64,000 nucleotides of DNA, taken from Symsagittifera roscoffensis. Lineage: Eukaryota; Xenacoelomorpha; Acoela; Convolutidae. The stretch lies in contig NC_087068.1 of the NCBI RefSeq assembly GCF_963678635.1, positions 6,975,907 to 7,039,906 of the forward strand. Reading direction: 5' to 3'. A model generated the notes under the pieces. That model was not told the DNA's origin. It made no database searches and saw only the letters and a list, made by a program, of their open reading frames with translations. Positions 30,174 to 40,671 of this stretch are shown in pieces (position 1 is the stretch's first letter; every line of letters begins with the position of its first letter). Position numbers and translations under genes: made by a program.

Positions 30174-31056
30174 TGTAACATTCGCCCAAATATCACACAG
30201 CGACGGAGCGTAGAAAAAGTACCTATCAACGACTGGCAGGCGTCAGTTACCTTAATTCTACTCGTTTTTCACCGTCTCGACCTTGCCAGTTGATTTTCTG
30301 GTCTGTTTAGGGCAAAGTAAAAAGTTACCATTTTTAGGCCATCAGTCAAACGACTTTTGATCAGCTTTCGTTTGCATGCGAACACAACCACATAGCTGAG
30401 TCTCGGATCCTCAGACTACGTGATTGTCATTAAAAACACGGCTCGAACAACCTATTTTATTATGTTTTTGTGTGACAGTTTTACATTAAATCCATTGGAG
30501 ATGGATTGACCCTTTCCTCTTTCTATCTACTCATGCTCTGAAATATTAATTAATAACGGTGTTAATTAAGATCTAGGACATTACAGCAGCTGTTATAGTC
30601 AGTTTTCACAGTCCCTTCACATATAACAGTCTCTGGGGGACCAAGCCTCCGCTCCCATGATTTTCTTGAGATAACACTCTTATCTCCTATATTTCGTGTC
30701 CCGGGAGGGTTCCGTGGTATTTCTCTTCCCCCCACTGAAGCCTCCGTCTCCACAAATATCTGTCGCTAAGGTCCTTATCGTGTGTTCTTGCCACGATAAG
30801 AGGCTCCGTGTTTTTCTGTCTCTGATACAACTGTTCTTCACAAAATATGGCGTCGTTCTGATTTTCGTCTTTTTTATTCAAAATGGCCGTCTTTTTTCTA
30901 TTTCTCAGAAATGTTCTTCTTCCAATCGAAATTTTAAAAATAAAAATTCTAGAACATTCTGACCCTCCGTCGCAACACTTTTTTGTTCATAAGGCCTTTA
31001 GTCACTTTTTTTTTCTGTCGCGGGAAGGTTATGCTGTGTCATCCGGCAGAATGGCA
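30174..31056 (-). repeat. 3' LTR of element B (883 bp)
   Basis: Pairs with 53731-54611. A minus-strand AATAAA (30456-30461) is a candidate poly(A) signal. A heat-shock-type motif lies at 30947-30959. Confidence 0.95.
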
Positions 31057-31804
31057 CATACTCCCCGGACAAGTCTCCATCAATGTCCCTATTGATCGCA
31101 CAACACCGGGTTATCGTCAAGTAGGTATCCAGTTTTCTGTAACCAATCTTACAAATCGCATAAGAAAATGAAATTTATCTACTCCACTTCAACTCACTAC
31201 GTGTTCACAAATGGCATCGTACTACATCTCACTGCCTTTCAACATTTTCACAAAATTTGCACCATGAGGAGTGTCCTAGATAAAATTTCTTTTCTGACTA
31301 CTTACGTCATCTCGCCATAAAACTTCTTTTCGCCTCTGACTAAAAAGTGGGACGTGGCACGGCCACGCACCCGTTAAAATTAACTTAACTTCACTCACCA
31401 AGTATAATTAGTCATTTATGCGGTCCTTTCAATATTAAAACTAAGAAACTCTGTGGCTAGAAAAGTTATTGAGTTACCCACCCTTCTCGAGCGAATTTAC
31501 TCAAACTTACCATGTCGCCACACAGTGAATTTGTGTCTTACACAGGTTAAAAACTTCAGTCGGGAATAAATAGGTAAATATACTCACCTATGCTCCTTAT
31601 ATACATACATAGATAGTAGTAACTAAAATCAACAATTTCAACAATTTTAACAATTGCAACATTTTCAAAGTTTGGTCTGACCAAACTAGATCAAAACAAA
31701 AAGTTTAACAAGTTCAATAATCAAAACTTGGTTGATTTGTTCAAGTTTTTACACACAAAGACAATCAAGTTTTTCTCTCCTTCTCTTCTCTTCTTTGGTC
31801 ATCT
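31057..31804 (-). other. 3' untranslated region and polypurine tract of element B
   Basis: No ORF. On the - strand the LTR is preceded by TTGTCCGGGGAGTATG (31060-31073), the likely polypurine primer. Just before it is a 6-bp-stem hairpin ATCAAT-GTCCCT-ATTGAT (31079-31096). Another perfect hairpin AGTTTGGTC-T-GACCAAACT lies at 31669-31687. Confidence 0.6.
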
Positions 31805-34800
31805 TCACTCCATCATTTCTCCATCCTGATGTTCAGCGTCACTGTCTTCCAGAACTTTCTCTAACATGTCCAGAGAGTTGCGGGCCGTGCCCCAACCCTC
31901 CTGTTCCAACAGCCTCGGTTTGCAACAAGGTAGCAAGTCCACATTCACCTTCTGCTCCCGGTTCCTGCAAAAGCTGTTGTGAAGACACAGGCTCACGTTT
32001 CGTTCTAGGTCAGCTCTTAAGACCTCTTTCTTCTCATCTTCAGTAACACAAGGCGTTCCAGCTACCCGCTTCACCGCTGTGGTGACCGCGTTTCTGTGCG
32101 TCAAGAATGCTCGTTTATAGGCTCCTGGTCCTATATCTAGCTGGAAAGATTGATAGGCTTCCGTATTCCTTGACATGTGACGCTTCGCGCGTTCATACAT
32201 CCAAGATGTCATCACTGCACGGAACCAAGGCATCAATCTTTGCCTTGACCATACTCTTTCAATGGCTTTAGGTATTCTCAGAACCTTGCAGGTGGTTCTG
32301 AAAAGATCCAATTCACTACTCATTTTCACGTTGCTCAGCTGTTCAGGAGTCGGCACGGCCGTCTCCTGCTCACTTGTGTCTGCATTAGCCTCCAACCATC
32401 TCACTGCTAGCATGGCGCTAACCACCACGATTGACACTGGTTGATTCTGATCGGGCAACCCCGTGGAGTACAACTCCTCCACGTCCCATACTAGGATCAG
32501 ATTCCCGCGTTTGGGGTACCACAACGTCTGCGCTAAGCAGTGGCAAGGATACTCCCCATGGGTTCTCACTATGTTCCTTCGGGTCCGATACCCTGAGGCT
32601 CCCAGTAACGGCTCCACTTCCATCAGAATTCTATGTAGGTCGTCTTTCTCTTCTATGGTGGGGAATTCAGTAGGTAACGCTCCACTCGCTTTCTGTTTCT
32701 GGAACTCACTCACGTTGCCTTCGTTCAGTCTCATGAACTCTTCACCCACAACGTCTTGCAACTCGCCTTCGGATCTCTTCGGGACTGCCCGAAAGATCTT
32801 TGCCAACAAGTCATATGACCTCTCTGACATTCTGGCCAACCTCACGCACTTTGGCACAGAGAAAAGTTGGTCAACCAACACTTGTTGCGTCCTCGCATCC
32901 ATCACCACCATGTGCGTAGGATACTTGCTATTACAATACGGCGCTGAGCTTGAACCCACCATATATTTTGAACCAGTAGGTCTGTGATAGGCTTCACTAT
33001 CCTTCAGATTCATTTCATTCTCTAGGGCTTCTCGCCAGCCTCCAATCTTTTGCTCTGTCTGTAATGCTCCAGGGAATATTTCCACGCTGAGGGACGTCAC
33101 TAGCTCATGGGCACGCTCCAAGCGCTCGAGCGATTCTATCGAACTCGTCATGCTGCAAAATCCCAAGGCTGTGATCAGGTTTACGTCCGTCACCCCATGG
33201 CAGTCTGCGACCAACTCCATGGCACTCTTATCTGACATGCTCAATCTTCCGTACAATCGTGCCAGTTGTCGATGCTGCTCGCTCAGCGTAATCAGGCAGT
33301 GTCCCATGTTACAAACATGTCCTTCCATCCCACTGTGTTGAGCCAAGCATGTGCCATGCTTCAACCAATTACTCGATGTACCTTCCTCGGACAGCTCCGT
33401 GGACGGGTTGCTCTTCTTCTTCGTCAATCTCATGGCCAGCAGGTGATGTATCATGGCCAGATCATGTAAACTCGCATCATCATCCCGTTCTAACATGACA
33501 TCCGCGGTCATGTCCCAGATTAAGCCCGCGTTAGGATGGGGACACCAGGAAGGTTTCATGAGTTCCCACATCACTACTAGACTGGTTTTCAAGGGACCGT
33601 CCCAAGAACCACAATCAAAACTCACTTGCCCTTTTAGCTCGGGAATCGAGGGCTCGACTACTCGTTCTTCCAAAATAATTCCAAGCTTGGGTTGTTCCAC
33701 CATCAACATTCCAATTTCCTTAATCCGTTCAACCCAGAAGTTGAGCACTGTGACTTGCTCGTAGTCGAAGTATGCTTCCCTGGCTTCTTCGTTCACGAAG
33801 GGATTATACGCCATCCCCGGTATGCCAGACACGTATTGGAACGACTTCAGTTTCCCTAGTGTTGCAAACTCCTTTTGTCCTCTGGCCGCTTCAATCAAGT
33901 CTCTGCTCACTCTCAATTCTTTGTTGGAGTATCTTCTCACCTCTTCCAACTTGCGATAGCTTTCCATATCATTCGACTCCTTGCTTGGCACGGTCAATGG
34001 CATGTCCTGATATAGCTCTAGGAGTGCCCTAAGGAAGTTCCTTTCGCAATCAACTCCCTTTTGCCGAATGATCTTTATACATTCTCCCAACACAGGAGTG
34101 GGGATGCGATCCACCACGAATCTGACAAAGCAAAGGGCATCCTTACGCTTAGCCCATGCTATCGCTGAATCGTCTTTCGAAATCAATGCTCGTAGAGCTT
34201 CCATTAACTCTAGCTCCTGTTCTCGTGATTTCGAGTCATTACTGGCTTCATACTCCGCCTTTTTGATGCCCATCAAGCACCAAGCCAGTCGTACTTGCAG
34301 ATCAGTTCTCACGCAAGGATGAGCCAGGTATGCTGCTACCGTCGCAGGTGCATTCATCGTCTCATCGAAGTATTTCTGGAGGGCCGCCCTCCAAGAAATC
34401 TCTAGCAGTTTTTCCAATCCAATTTCGTTCGCTTCTGATGATATTACTGTGCCATACTCTTTTCGATTGAAGTTAGAGTTCTCCGTAAGCCCCTTCAAAT
34501 ATTCTTGCATGGCTCTCTTCTCGCTCCAAGCCATCAGGTGCCCTCTCGCGGAATTCCTCGCTTTCAACATCTCCACATAACCCCCTGCCGGATCTCCCAT
34601 GTGGACCGATTCCGGCACAGTTATTCGACTGTACTCGACCACGTCGAGTTGTCCTTCCAGTTTCAACTTGGCCATGTTGATCCGCGAGGGCCTATAATCT
34701 TCAAGTCCTCCAGATCCACATTGACTGATGACTTCCATTTCTAACTTAGTGTCTGCCAGGGTTCGCGCCGTCTTCTTCGATCTAGTGGCGGTTACGGTCA

Positions 34801-37800
34801 GACCTGCCAAGAGCATATGGGGTATCAGATTCTCTTTTTCTCCCCCTGTCAGCGTTGTACTATCTCCCTGCCCGCTCTCGCCTGAACGACCTGCGCTCGT
34901 TAAAGAGGTCACCACTGCGTTGGCTCTTGACTTCACCACTCTCGGGTTCATGGCTCGACTTCCTGTCTTCCCTTTTAGTCGCTTCAGCCCTTTCCTGGCT
35001 CGTCTGACAGGTAATTTCTTTGCAACATGCTGATCATCGGCACTGTCTTCTGTTACTGACTCGGTCAGAACATCCGACTCCATGGAGCTCACTATTTTTT
35101 CCAGGACCTCACGCATGATGGGTTGGTTCAATCCCACCTTCATTATGGACTGCGTCCCATATCGCCTTATCACGTCCCAAGATTTCTCCATGAAGTTTAC
35201 TCGGCTCCAGATTGCTCCTGTCTTGCCTTCCAACTCCATTTGATATCTTTCCCATTCTTCTTCTGGTAATGTGCTGAGGAACGATATCTTCATTGACTGT
35301 TCGATTTTCCTCCTCCTTGGTGATTCATAAAGCAGTTTCTGTGGGTCCCTGCTTCGGCACTCTCTAGCCTGGCTTATTGGGTCTATCGGAGATAGATCGG
35401 CCGACGCCTCCTTTGTAGGAGACATGAAGGACGATGGTGCCATTAACAGTAAACTCCCATCGACTTCCCCATCGTCATCCTCACTGAACCGGTACTCTAG
35501 CAAGTCCCTTTCCAACGCTCCTAGATCGGTCTCTCCCGGTTTCTCCGTCTTACTTCCGGTCCCATCATCGTTATCGTCCTGATCCATCAATTCATCGTCG
35601 TCCGCATCAGGTTTCGGCCTAGGTCCCGAAGGTCCTTGTCGCGCGTCTGTGCCCGAATCCGGCCGAGCCGGTACGGCCATGTCTCCTGCGTGATAAAACA
35701 ATTCATCATCGACCAGGAATTCTACCAACTCCTCGCCATGTGGGGCCAGATCTTCTATCGTTATATATGAGCCTCCTCTGCTCTCTCTTGCCACCTCCAG
35801 CATCACCACTTTCGCTTCTCCTGACCATTTCAGTCTCGATAAGTCATCCGCTGAAGAATATACTTCGTTCCACGTTTCAGCCGAGACCTCTGGTCTCCTG
35901 GAGGGTAGTGCTTTGATCTTTTTCCTGCTCCAGGCATCGGGAAATGAGAAGTCGAACGTATGCGCGGCAGCAACGTTCCAGCTGATGAAGCGCGGCTCCA
36001 TCCCTCCACTCCACTTCAGCATTCTCTTCTCTGCGTCACGAGCTGCTCCAATACGAGGGGCAGTGATGGGAGATGTGACTCCCAACAACATCCCCCTTAT
36101 CGGTGGATATCGATGGCATTGGTCCGGCAGCGGCCTGGACCCAGGAAGCCATGTTTGTTGATTCTCTTTCGCATGGGCATAGGCTCCCGGCAATTGAGGT
36201 ACTCCCACAGCCTCTCCTGTATCCTTCACCACTGGTCTCAAATTCCAGAGTTTTGGGTTAAACTGGATGTGGGACAGATCCTCACGGCCCATTCTGCACT
36301 TGAAGTGGTTGTTGAAGTCCATCAACACCCAGCCTGGCTCTGCTATTCTTCCGAACAGCCTATCGTCGCTAGCCAGCTTTCTCAGTTCACTCTGTTCTAC
36401 CCAATTCAGCACGGAACAATCCACTACTGAGACCAGGTTGACGTACAACACTGAATTCCTGTACGCTTTAACTTGCACATCCGGGAACGCAAAGGACATC
36501 ACCGGTCCATACACCACTGTGACGAATTCCCTCAGTCCGTGGACCAGAGCCAACGGATCAATCCGCATCATGACAGCTAAGTCTGTTAGTAAGGGCATGC
36601 CACAATACTGCTTACATTCGCTTGCGTTCGTCGCCACTTTGTCCTCTCCTGTGACGCTTCTGTTTTGTTGCAAGAGGTATTGAAGTAGGAGAGTCCTCCA
36701 GTCTTTCATCTTCTTGAGCGAGGCAGTTTCCAACTGTGCATTGAACTCACGACTGGGTCCCTGTAGTTGTTCAGGATAACGCAATAGCACAAGCAAGTCT
36801 CCCAGTCGACCATAGGTCATGGCAATCAGAGTCAGGAGTCCATCCAATCTCAAATCGGCCAATGCTTGGGTAAAGAGGTTTGCCGGTCCTTTCACAAAGT
36901 TTTCATGACCAAATGTCACGTATAAGGCTAGCACCAGGCCAATCGACAACTTCCTGATGTCTTTGACGAAACTCGCGATCAGGTTCCTAGATGCCCTCGG
37001 ATAGCACGTTGATAGGAAAGATGGCGTCCATCCCACTCCCATTCCACCCAAGATAGCATCTGATCGTTCGTACTGTGCCTTTGTGGCCAGCACGTCAGCT
37101 TGGAACTTATCCAGCGACATCGTGTTTACGTCTTGCATTAGTTTTAGCATCTTGCCTCCAGCCAACTCCCGGGCATTAAGTAGAGTCTTCAGATACGCAT
37201 GTATCTCTTTAATTATTGCCGGCGCATGCTCAAACGCGTCCTCACCCAAGGTGCACAGCCTCGGTGACAGGTACAACCATATATTGTTGTGTGGCTTCGT
37301 ACGCAGAGCCATTGCCATGAGGTCCTCCTCTGCTGACGTCATGTTCTTTCTGATCATCCTTCCCTGCTCATTCTCTGCCTGATCCATCTGTCTGAACCAG
37401 AGATCATCAGCCACCTGTTGTACTAATAGATGATCGTCATCTACCCCTGGTCTTAGCTTCAATAATCTTGCGAAGTTGGACAGCTCCAACCCCAGAACTT
37501 CATCTAGCACCAACCTAGTTGTGCTACAATCTCTGAGCCCCTGTATGGCATTCGAGATGTCAGCCCAAACGGCGGGAAGCTCAGATCGGGACGGATAGTA
37601 ATTGTCCGGGTCCACCACTCTGTTTGGGGCAGGAATTATCACGTTAAATATCCCCTCTGCTATCGTCGTGACCATTGTATACACAAATTGAAGGGGTTCA
37701 GGCAACGCAGCGTAGCCTGGTGACAATACGAAGATCATCTTCACCACATTCATGGTGAAACGTTGTCTTGCTGCTGCCTCTACCTCGGCCATCGCCGAGA

Positions 37801-37957
37801 GCAGTGTCATTATCGCCTCCCCTATAATTTCGTTACTCGGGATCGATCCATCCGTCAGACGTGACAATAAGCCTCTGCTTTGTAGATGATCATTTGAGCC
37901 TGCAACCACTATTACCTGCGGCTCCATGCTGACCACTCTCCATACACTTATCATCAT
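31805..37957 (-). CDS. ORF5 of element B: 2050-aa protein, unrecognised
   Basis: ATG 37957 to TGA at 31805. It starts two bases after the TAG of ORF4 (TAG-GC-ATG). Residues about 10-20 contain VVAGSNDH, and the next about 150 residues have the alternating strand/helix look of an SGNH-hydrolase C-terminal half; see the split-domain finding. The middle (about 770-900) is acidic and disordered, with a D-rich stretch. Later parts (about 1050-2000) are helical and globular. Around residues 1490-1540 there is SFDCGSWDGPL and later HPNAGL, vaguely esterase-like but not diagnostic. Nearly one quarter of the element is devoted to this ORF, and it is uninterrupted, so it must be under selection. No envelope features (no signal peptide or anchor) were seen. 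Confidence 0.85.
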   Translation of the reverse strand: MMISVWRVVSMEPQVIVVAGSNDHLQSRGLLSRLTDGSIPSNEIIGEAIMTLLSAMAEVEAAARQRFTMNVVKMIFVLSPGYAALPEPLQFVYTMVTTIAEGIFNVIIPAPNRVVDPDNYYPSRSELPAVWADISNAIQGLRDCSTTRLVLDEVLGLELSNFARLLKLRPGVDDDHLLVQQVADDLWFRQMDQAENEQGRMIRKNMTSAEEDLMAMALRTKPHNNIWLYLSPRLCTLGEDAFEHAPAIIKEIHAYLKTLLNARELAGGKMLKLMQDVNTMSLDKFQADVLATKAQYERSDAILGGMGVGWTPSFLSTCYPRASRNLIASFVKDIRKLSIGLVLALYVTFGHENFVKGPANLFTQALADLRLDGLLTLIAMTYGRLGDLLVLLRYPEQLQGPSREFNAQLETASLKKMKDWRTLLLQYLLQQNRSVTGEDKVATNASECKQYCGMPLLTDLAVMMRIDPLALVHGLREFVTVVYGPVMSFAFPDVQVKAYRNSVLYVNLVSVVDCSVLNWVEQSELRKLASDDRLFGRIAEPGWVLMDFNNHFKCRMGREDLSHIQFNPKLWNLRPVVKDTGEAVGVPQLPGAYAHAKENQQTWLPGSRPLPDQCHRYPPIRGMLLGVTSPITAPRIGAARDAEKRMLKWSGGMEPRFISWNVAAAHTFDFSFPDAWSRKKIKALPSRRPEVSAETWNEVYSSADDLSRLKWSGEAKVVMLEVARESRGGSYITIEDLAPHGEELVEFLVDDELFYHAGDMAVPARPDSGTDARQGPSGPRPKPDADDDELMDQDDNDDGTGSKTEKPGETDLGALERDLLEYRFSEDDDGEVDGSLLLMAPSSFMSPTKEASADLSPIDPISQARECRSRDPQKLLYESPRRRKIEQSMKISFLSTLPEEEWERYQMELEGKTGAIWSRVNFMEKSWDVIRRYGTQSIMKVGLNQPIMREVLEKIVSSMESDVLTESVTEDSADDQHVAKKLPVRRARKGLKRLKGKTGSRAMNPRVVKSRANAVVTSLTSAGRSGESGQGDSTTLTGGEKENLIPHMLLAGLTVTATRSKKTARTLADTKLEMEVISQCGSGGLEDYRPSRINMAKLKLEGQLDVVEYSRITVPESVHMGDPAGGYVEMLKARNSARGHLMAWSEKRAMQEYLKGLTENSNFNRKEYGTVISSEANEIGLEKLLEISWRAALQKYFDETMNAPATVAAYLAHPCVRTDLQVRLAWCLMGIKKAEYEASNDSKSREQELELMEALRALISKDDSAIAWAKRKDALCFVRFVVDRIPTPVLGECIKIIRQKGVDCERNFLRALLELYQDMPLTVPSKESNDMESYRKLEEVRRYSNKELRVSRDLIEAARGQKEFATLGKLKSFQYVSGIPGMAYNPFVNEEAREAYFDYEQVTVLNFWVERIKEIGMLMVEQPKLGIILEERVVEPSIPELKGQVSFDCGSWDGPLKTSLVVMWELMKPSWCPHPNAGLIWDMTADVMLERDDDASLHDLAMIHHLLAMRLTKKKSNPSTELSEEGTSSNWLKHGTCLAQHSGMEGHVCNMGHCLITLSEQHRQLARLYGRLSMSDKSAMELVADCHGVTDVNLITALGFCSMTSSIESLERLERAHELVTSLSVEIFPGALQTEQKIGGWREALENEMNLKDSEAYHRPTGSKYMVGSSSAPYCNSKYPTHMVVMDARTQQVLVDQLFSVPKCVRLARMSERSYDLLAKIFRAVPKRSEGELQDVVGEEFMRLNEGNVSEFQKQKASGALPTEFPTIEEKDDLHRILMEVEPLLGASGYRTRRNIVRTHGEYPCHCLAQTLWYPKRGNLILVWDVEELYSTGLPDQNQPVSIVVVSAMLAVRWLEANADTSEQETAVPTPEQLSNVKMSSELDLFRTTCKVLRIPKAIERVWSRQRLMPWFRAVMTSWMYERAKRHMSRNTEAYQSFQLDIGPGAYKRAFLTHRNAVTTAVKRVAGTPCVTEDEKKEVLRADLERNVSLCLHNSFCRNREQKVNVDLLPCCKPRLLEQEGWGTARNSLDMLEKVLEDSDAEHQDGEMME

Positions 37958-37959
37958 GC

Positions 37960-40671
37960 CTATCGCCTGTCCCAGTCCAGTTTAGGCGCCGTTAAGAAAA
38001 TCACATCGGGCCAGAATAGAGAACGGGGCGTGTAGAGATAATCGGAGCCGGCCACAACCAGATATTTGGCAGCCTTCATGTCCAAGGGGTCATAAGCTGC
38101 AAAAAGGCCATCGCCTATTGGGGCCTTCAGGTTCCCGTATCTCGTATCGTCTCCAACCACTATTGTAGTTCGGGGGTAATCCCTCGAATACTCGCCCGGC
38201 GTCTGACCGGGTGGTTTAGCGAATTGTCTGTACATCTTGTGATGTTTGTTATTGGGCTTGTTCTCCGTCTGGAACTTGCCCTTGCGCACAGGTGGTGTCC
38301 TTTCCCGGGTCCTATCTCGAACGTCGGTGAGCGACCGGGTGTTTAAAGGTCCAAAGGTATTGTCATGAGGTAATCCATCCAGGTCTACATGTCGGAGTGA
38401 GGTCGAGGAGCTGAATTTCTCCTGCTCTGCTAGCAGCCAATCCACACCCGGTATCCGATAAAGTCGAGACACTGTGGGACTTTCACCGCCAGTCATTCTC
38501 ATCGCATCCTCCCGACACGTCAAGGTATTCATATTCAACTTCGCCGACATGTCCGTCTTATACTGACCCCAATGACTAGGATCTGATCTATTCCAAAGCA
38601 GCCTGCTGCCTGATTCGATCCCCTCCGCTGGCACGGTACTTGTAGACGGTCCTGCTGTCGAAGCAGGAATTGTCGTGGCAGGCGAATCGTTCCTCCTAGA
38701 CGCGGTCTGGGAGTTATTCCTGTTGTTCTGTTCCACCGATCTGCCGAGTCGGCTTCCAATCGATTGCGGCCTGGGAGGAGGAGCAGTCCCTAGCCTGTCT
38801 CTCACGTTCGAGCTCGGAGCGACGGTTGCGGCTCCAACCGTTTCCGTTGCCAAGGGCCCTAGACGGTTGGCGAGGGATTCGGGCACGGTTGCCCTTATTC
38901 TACTCCCTCCGGTCGAATTGGTCCGAGCCAAAGAACCGGTCGCCCTCGACTCTTGCTCCGCTTCCCTCAATTGCGTCTGAAACACATCATTAATCCAATG
39001 CCTCCCTCGTTGGGTATTGAAGTGCACTCCATCTTTAGTGAGCGCGATGTGGTCAGTCATGCGCAGCATATTTTCGAGATCCAGGAGTCGCAACTCGCCA
39101 GGGTTGTTTCTCGCCAGACTGCGGGTCATTTCATTCCACCGCGTCACGTTGCCATTCATGAAATCTGCAGCTATGGTGCCCACCAAAGGATTTGGTGGTA
39201 TCGTGCACAGGATCACGAGTTTGGGTCTGTACTTTTCTTTCAATTCGTTCAAGAGACACACCAATAGAGGTTCCCACTTGTTCTCCGGAGTCACGGGGGC
39301 TCTCGAGACGTCATTGGTCCCCAGCATTATTATTAATGTATCCAAATGATCCTCGCTCTGGAACTCCATCATTTTGATGACTTGAGCCACTGAGGCTCCT
39401 CCAAAGGACAGAATGGTAGTATGACCATAGACGAAGATCTCATTCAGATCTCTCACCAAACTGTCTCCAATGATCAAATGGCGACTCCCTGGGGGAATTA
39501 CTTGGTCGTTCGTGGCGGGGTTCCAGCTCATGTCATTCAGGCAGGCTCGAGGATGCTCGGCTGGCACTTGCGTGAACTGATGACGTGCCATCAGATTCTT
39601 CCTGATGTCTACCACGCGAGACTTCTCAAAGACTCCACCAGGCGCAGAACACGCTATCGAGCGGGTTGCTCGCTCCGAGCTATTTGATGAATGATCACGA
39701 CGCTGGGAAGGAACGATCCTAGCCAGTGTCCGCTCAGTGCCTCTGTTGATCTCATCCATCGCGGCTCTGGCCACTTGGTTAAATGATTCCTGAAATTGAG
39801 GAGCTAGATAGGTGTCAGAAGGGTCTGGTATCGTAAACCTCTGACTCGAAGCAGACGGTCGTGTCTGCTGAGGAGCCTCGGGCCCCCTTGATGCACGCAA
39901 ATCCAGAACCTCAGGTCCTCTCGATGCGCACAGCTCCTGCGCTGTTGTCCTGGGGCGTGTGTCGTTAGATCCCTCCGAGGACCTCATGCTCGCCAGGATT
40001 TCCGGTGACACTTGGCTCACCTTCGCCATATACAGCTCCTTCAGGTGCTTTATCTCATCCTCCTTGTAGGCCACCTGCAGATCTTCAAATTTCTTTTTCC
40101 ATTCGTCTCTCTCCCGAGCTATGGCCCTGTACTCCTGAAGTTTGGCACACAGCTCACTCTGATCTCTCTCCTTCTTCTCCAGTGTCTCAATCGTCTCCGA
40201 CGTCTGGATCTCTATCTCGCTCACTCTCACTCTCTTTAGGGGAGGAGCAGCTGTTGGAGAGTCGACAGAGTGTGACGGGCCTGGCCCATCACGTTGTCTC
40301 TTCGCTCCAATGAGTGGCTGCGCAGGTTGGACGGGCAAGGGCATCTCACCTAGCCGGTGGTCCCTTTGCTCACCTAGTCCTGGCTCACGAGCCAGGTCGT
40401 GGCCAGACATCTCTCCGCGCCTCCATCTCATCAATCGGTTTCGGCCTCTCTCGGCGGTCCCGGACTCACCGAAGGCCAACATCAACACGACTTCTGTAGG
40501 GCGATTCCCTCGACCCTCTCTTCCCAGTGCATTGAGGAGTGCGACCACAAACATCGCCAACCCCGGGTCTTCTCGTGTAAAATCACAATCGATCAGCCGC
40601 TGATAGATCTCGTCTAGAGTCGCTCCTAGACTCGCTGAGAGGAATTCCATGAGTTCGTTCGTGTCACCCAT
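37960..40671 (-). CDS. ORF4 of element B: coiled coil plus SGNH/GDSL hydrolase
   Basis: The ATG at 40671 (GAAATGG context) gives 903 codons to TAG 37960-37962; the frame is open about 29 codons further upstream without an ATG. Residues about 155-230 form a coiled coil. An SGNH hydrolase follows: IIGDSLVRDL (block I, nucleophile Ser, about 400), FGG (block II), LGTNDVS (block III, about 450) and KDGVHF (block V Asp/His, about 547). All catalytic elements are present. Members of this fold cleave acyl esters, and related esterases occur in ORF1 of some CR1/L2 non-LTR retrotransposons. Then comes a disordered basic S/R/T-rich region, and at the C-terminus TTIVVGDDTRYG (about 837), the start of what looks like a second SGNH-like fold. 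Substrate unknown. Confidence 0.87.
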   Translation of the reverse strand: MGDTNELMEFLSASLGATLDEIYQRLIDCDFTREDPGLAMFVVALLNALGREGRGNRPTEVVLMLAFGESGTAERGRNRLMRWRRGEMSGHDLAREPGLGEQRDHRLGEMPLPVQPAQPLIGAKRQRDGPGPSHSVDSPTAAPPLKRVRVSEIEIQTSETIETLEKKERDQSELCAKLQEYRAIARERDEWKKKFEDLQVAYKEDEIKHLKELYMAKVSQVSPEILASMRSSEGSNDTRPRTTAQELCASRGPEVLDLRASRGPEAPQQTRPSASSQRFTIPDPSDTYLAPQFQESFNQVARAAMDEINRGTERTLARIVPSQRRDHSSNSSERATRSIACSAPGGVFEKSRVVDIRKNLMARHQFTQVPAEHPRACLNDMSWNPATNDQVIPPGSRHLIIGDSLVRDLNEIFVYGHTTILSFGGASVAQVIKMMEFQSEDHLDTLIIMLGTNDVSRAPVTPENKWEPLLVCLLNELKEKYRPKLVILCTIPPNPLVGTIAADFMNGNVTRWNEMTRSLARNNPGELRLLDLENMLRMTDHIALTKDGVHFNTQRGRHWINDVFQTQLREAEQESRATGSLARTNSTGGSRIRATVPESLANRLGPLATETVGAATVAPSSNVRDRLGTAPPPRPQSIGSRLGRSVEQNNRNNSQTASRRNDSPATTIPASTAGPSTSTVPAEGIESGSRLLWNRSDPSHWGQYKTDMSAKLNMNTLTCREDAMRMTGGESPTVSRLYRIPGVDWLLAEQEKFSSSTSLRHVDLDGLPHDNTFGPLNTRSLTDVRDRTRERTPPVRKGKFQTENKPNNKHHKMYRQFAKPPGQTPGEYSRDYPRTTIVVGDDTRYGNLKAPIGDGLFAAYDPLDMKAAKYLVVAGSDYLYTPRSLFWPDVIFLTAPKLDWDRR

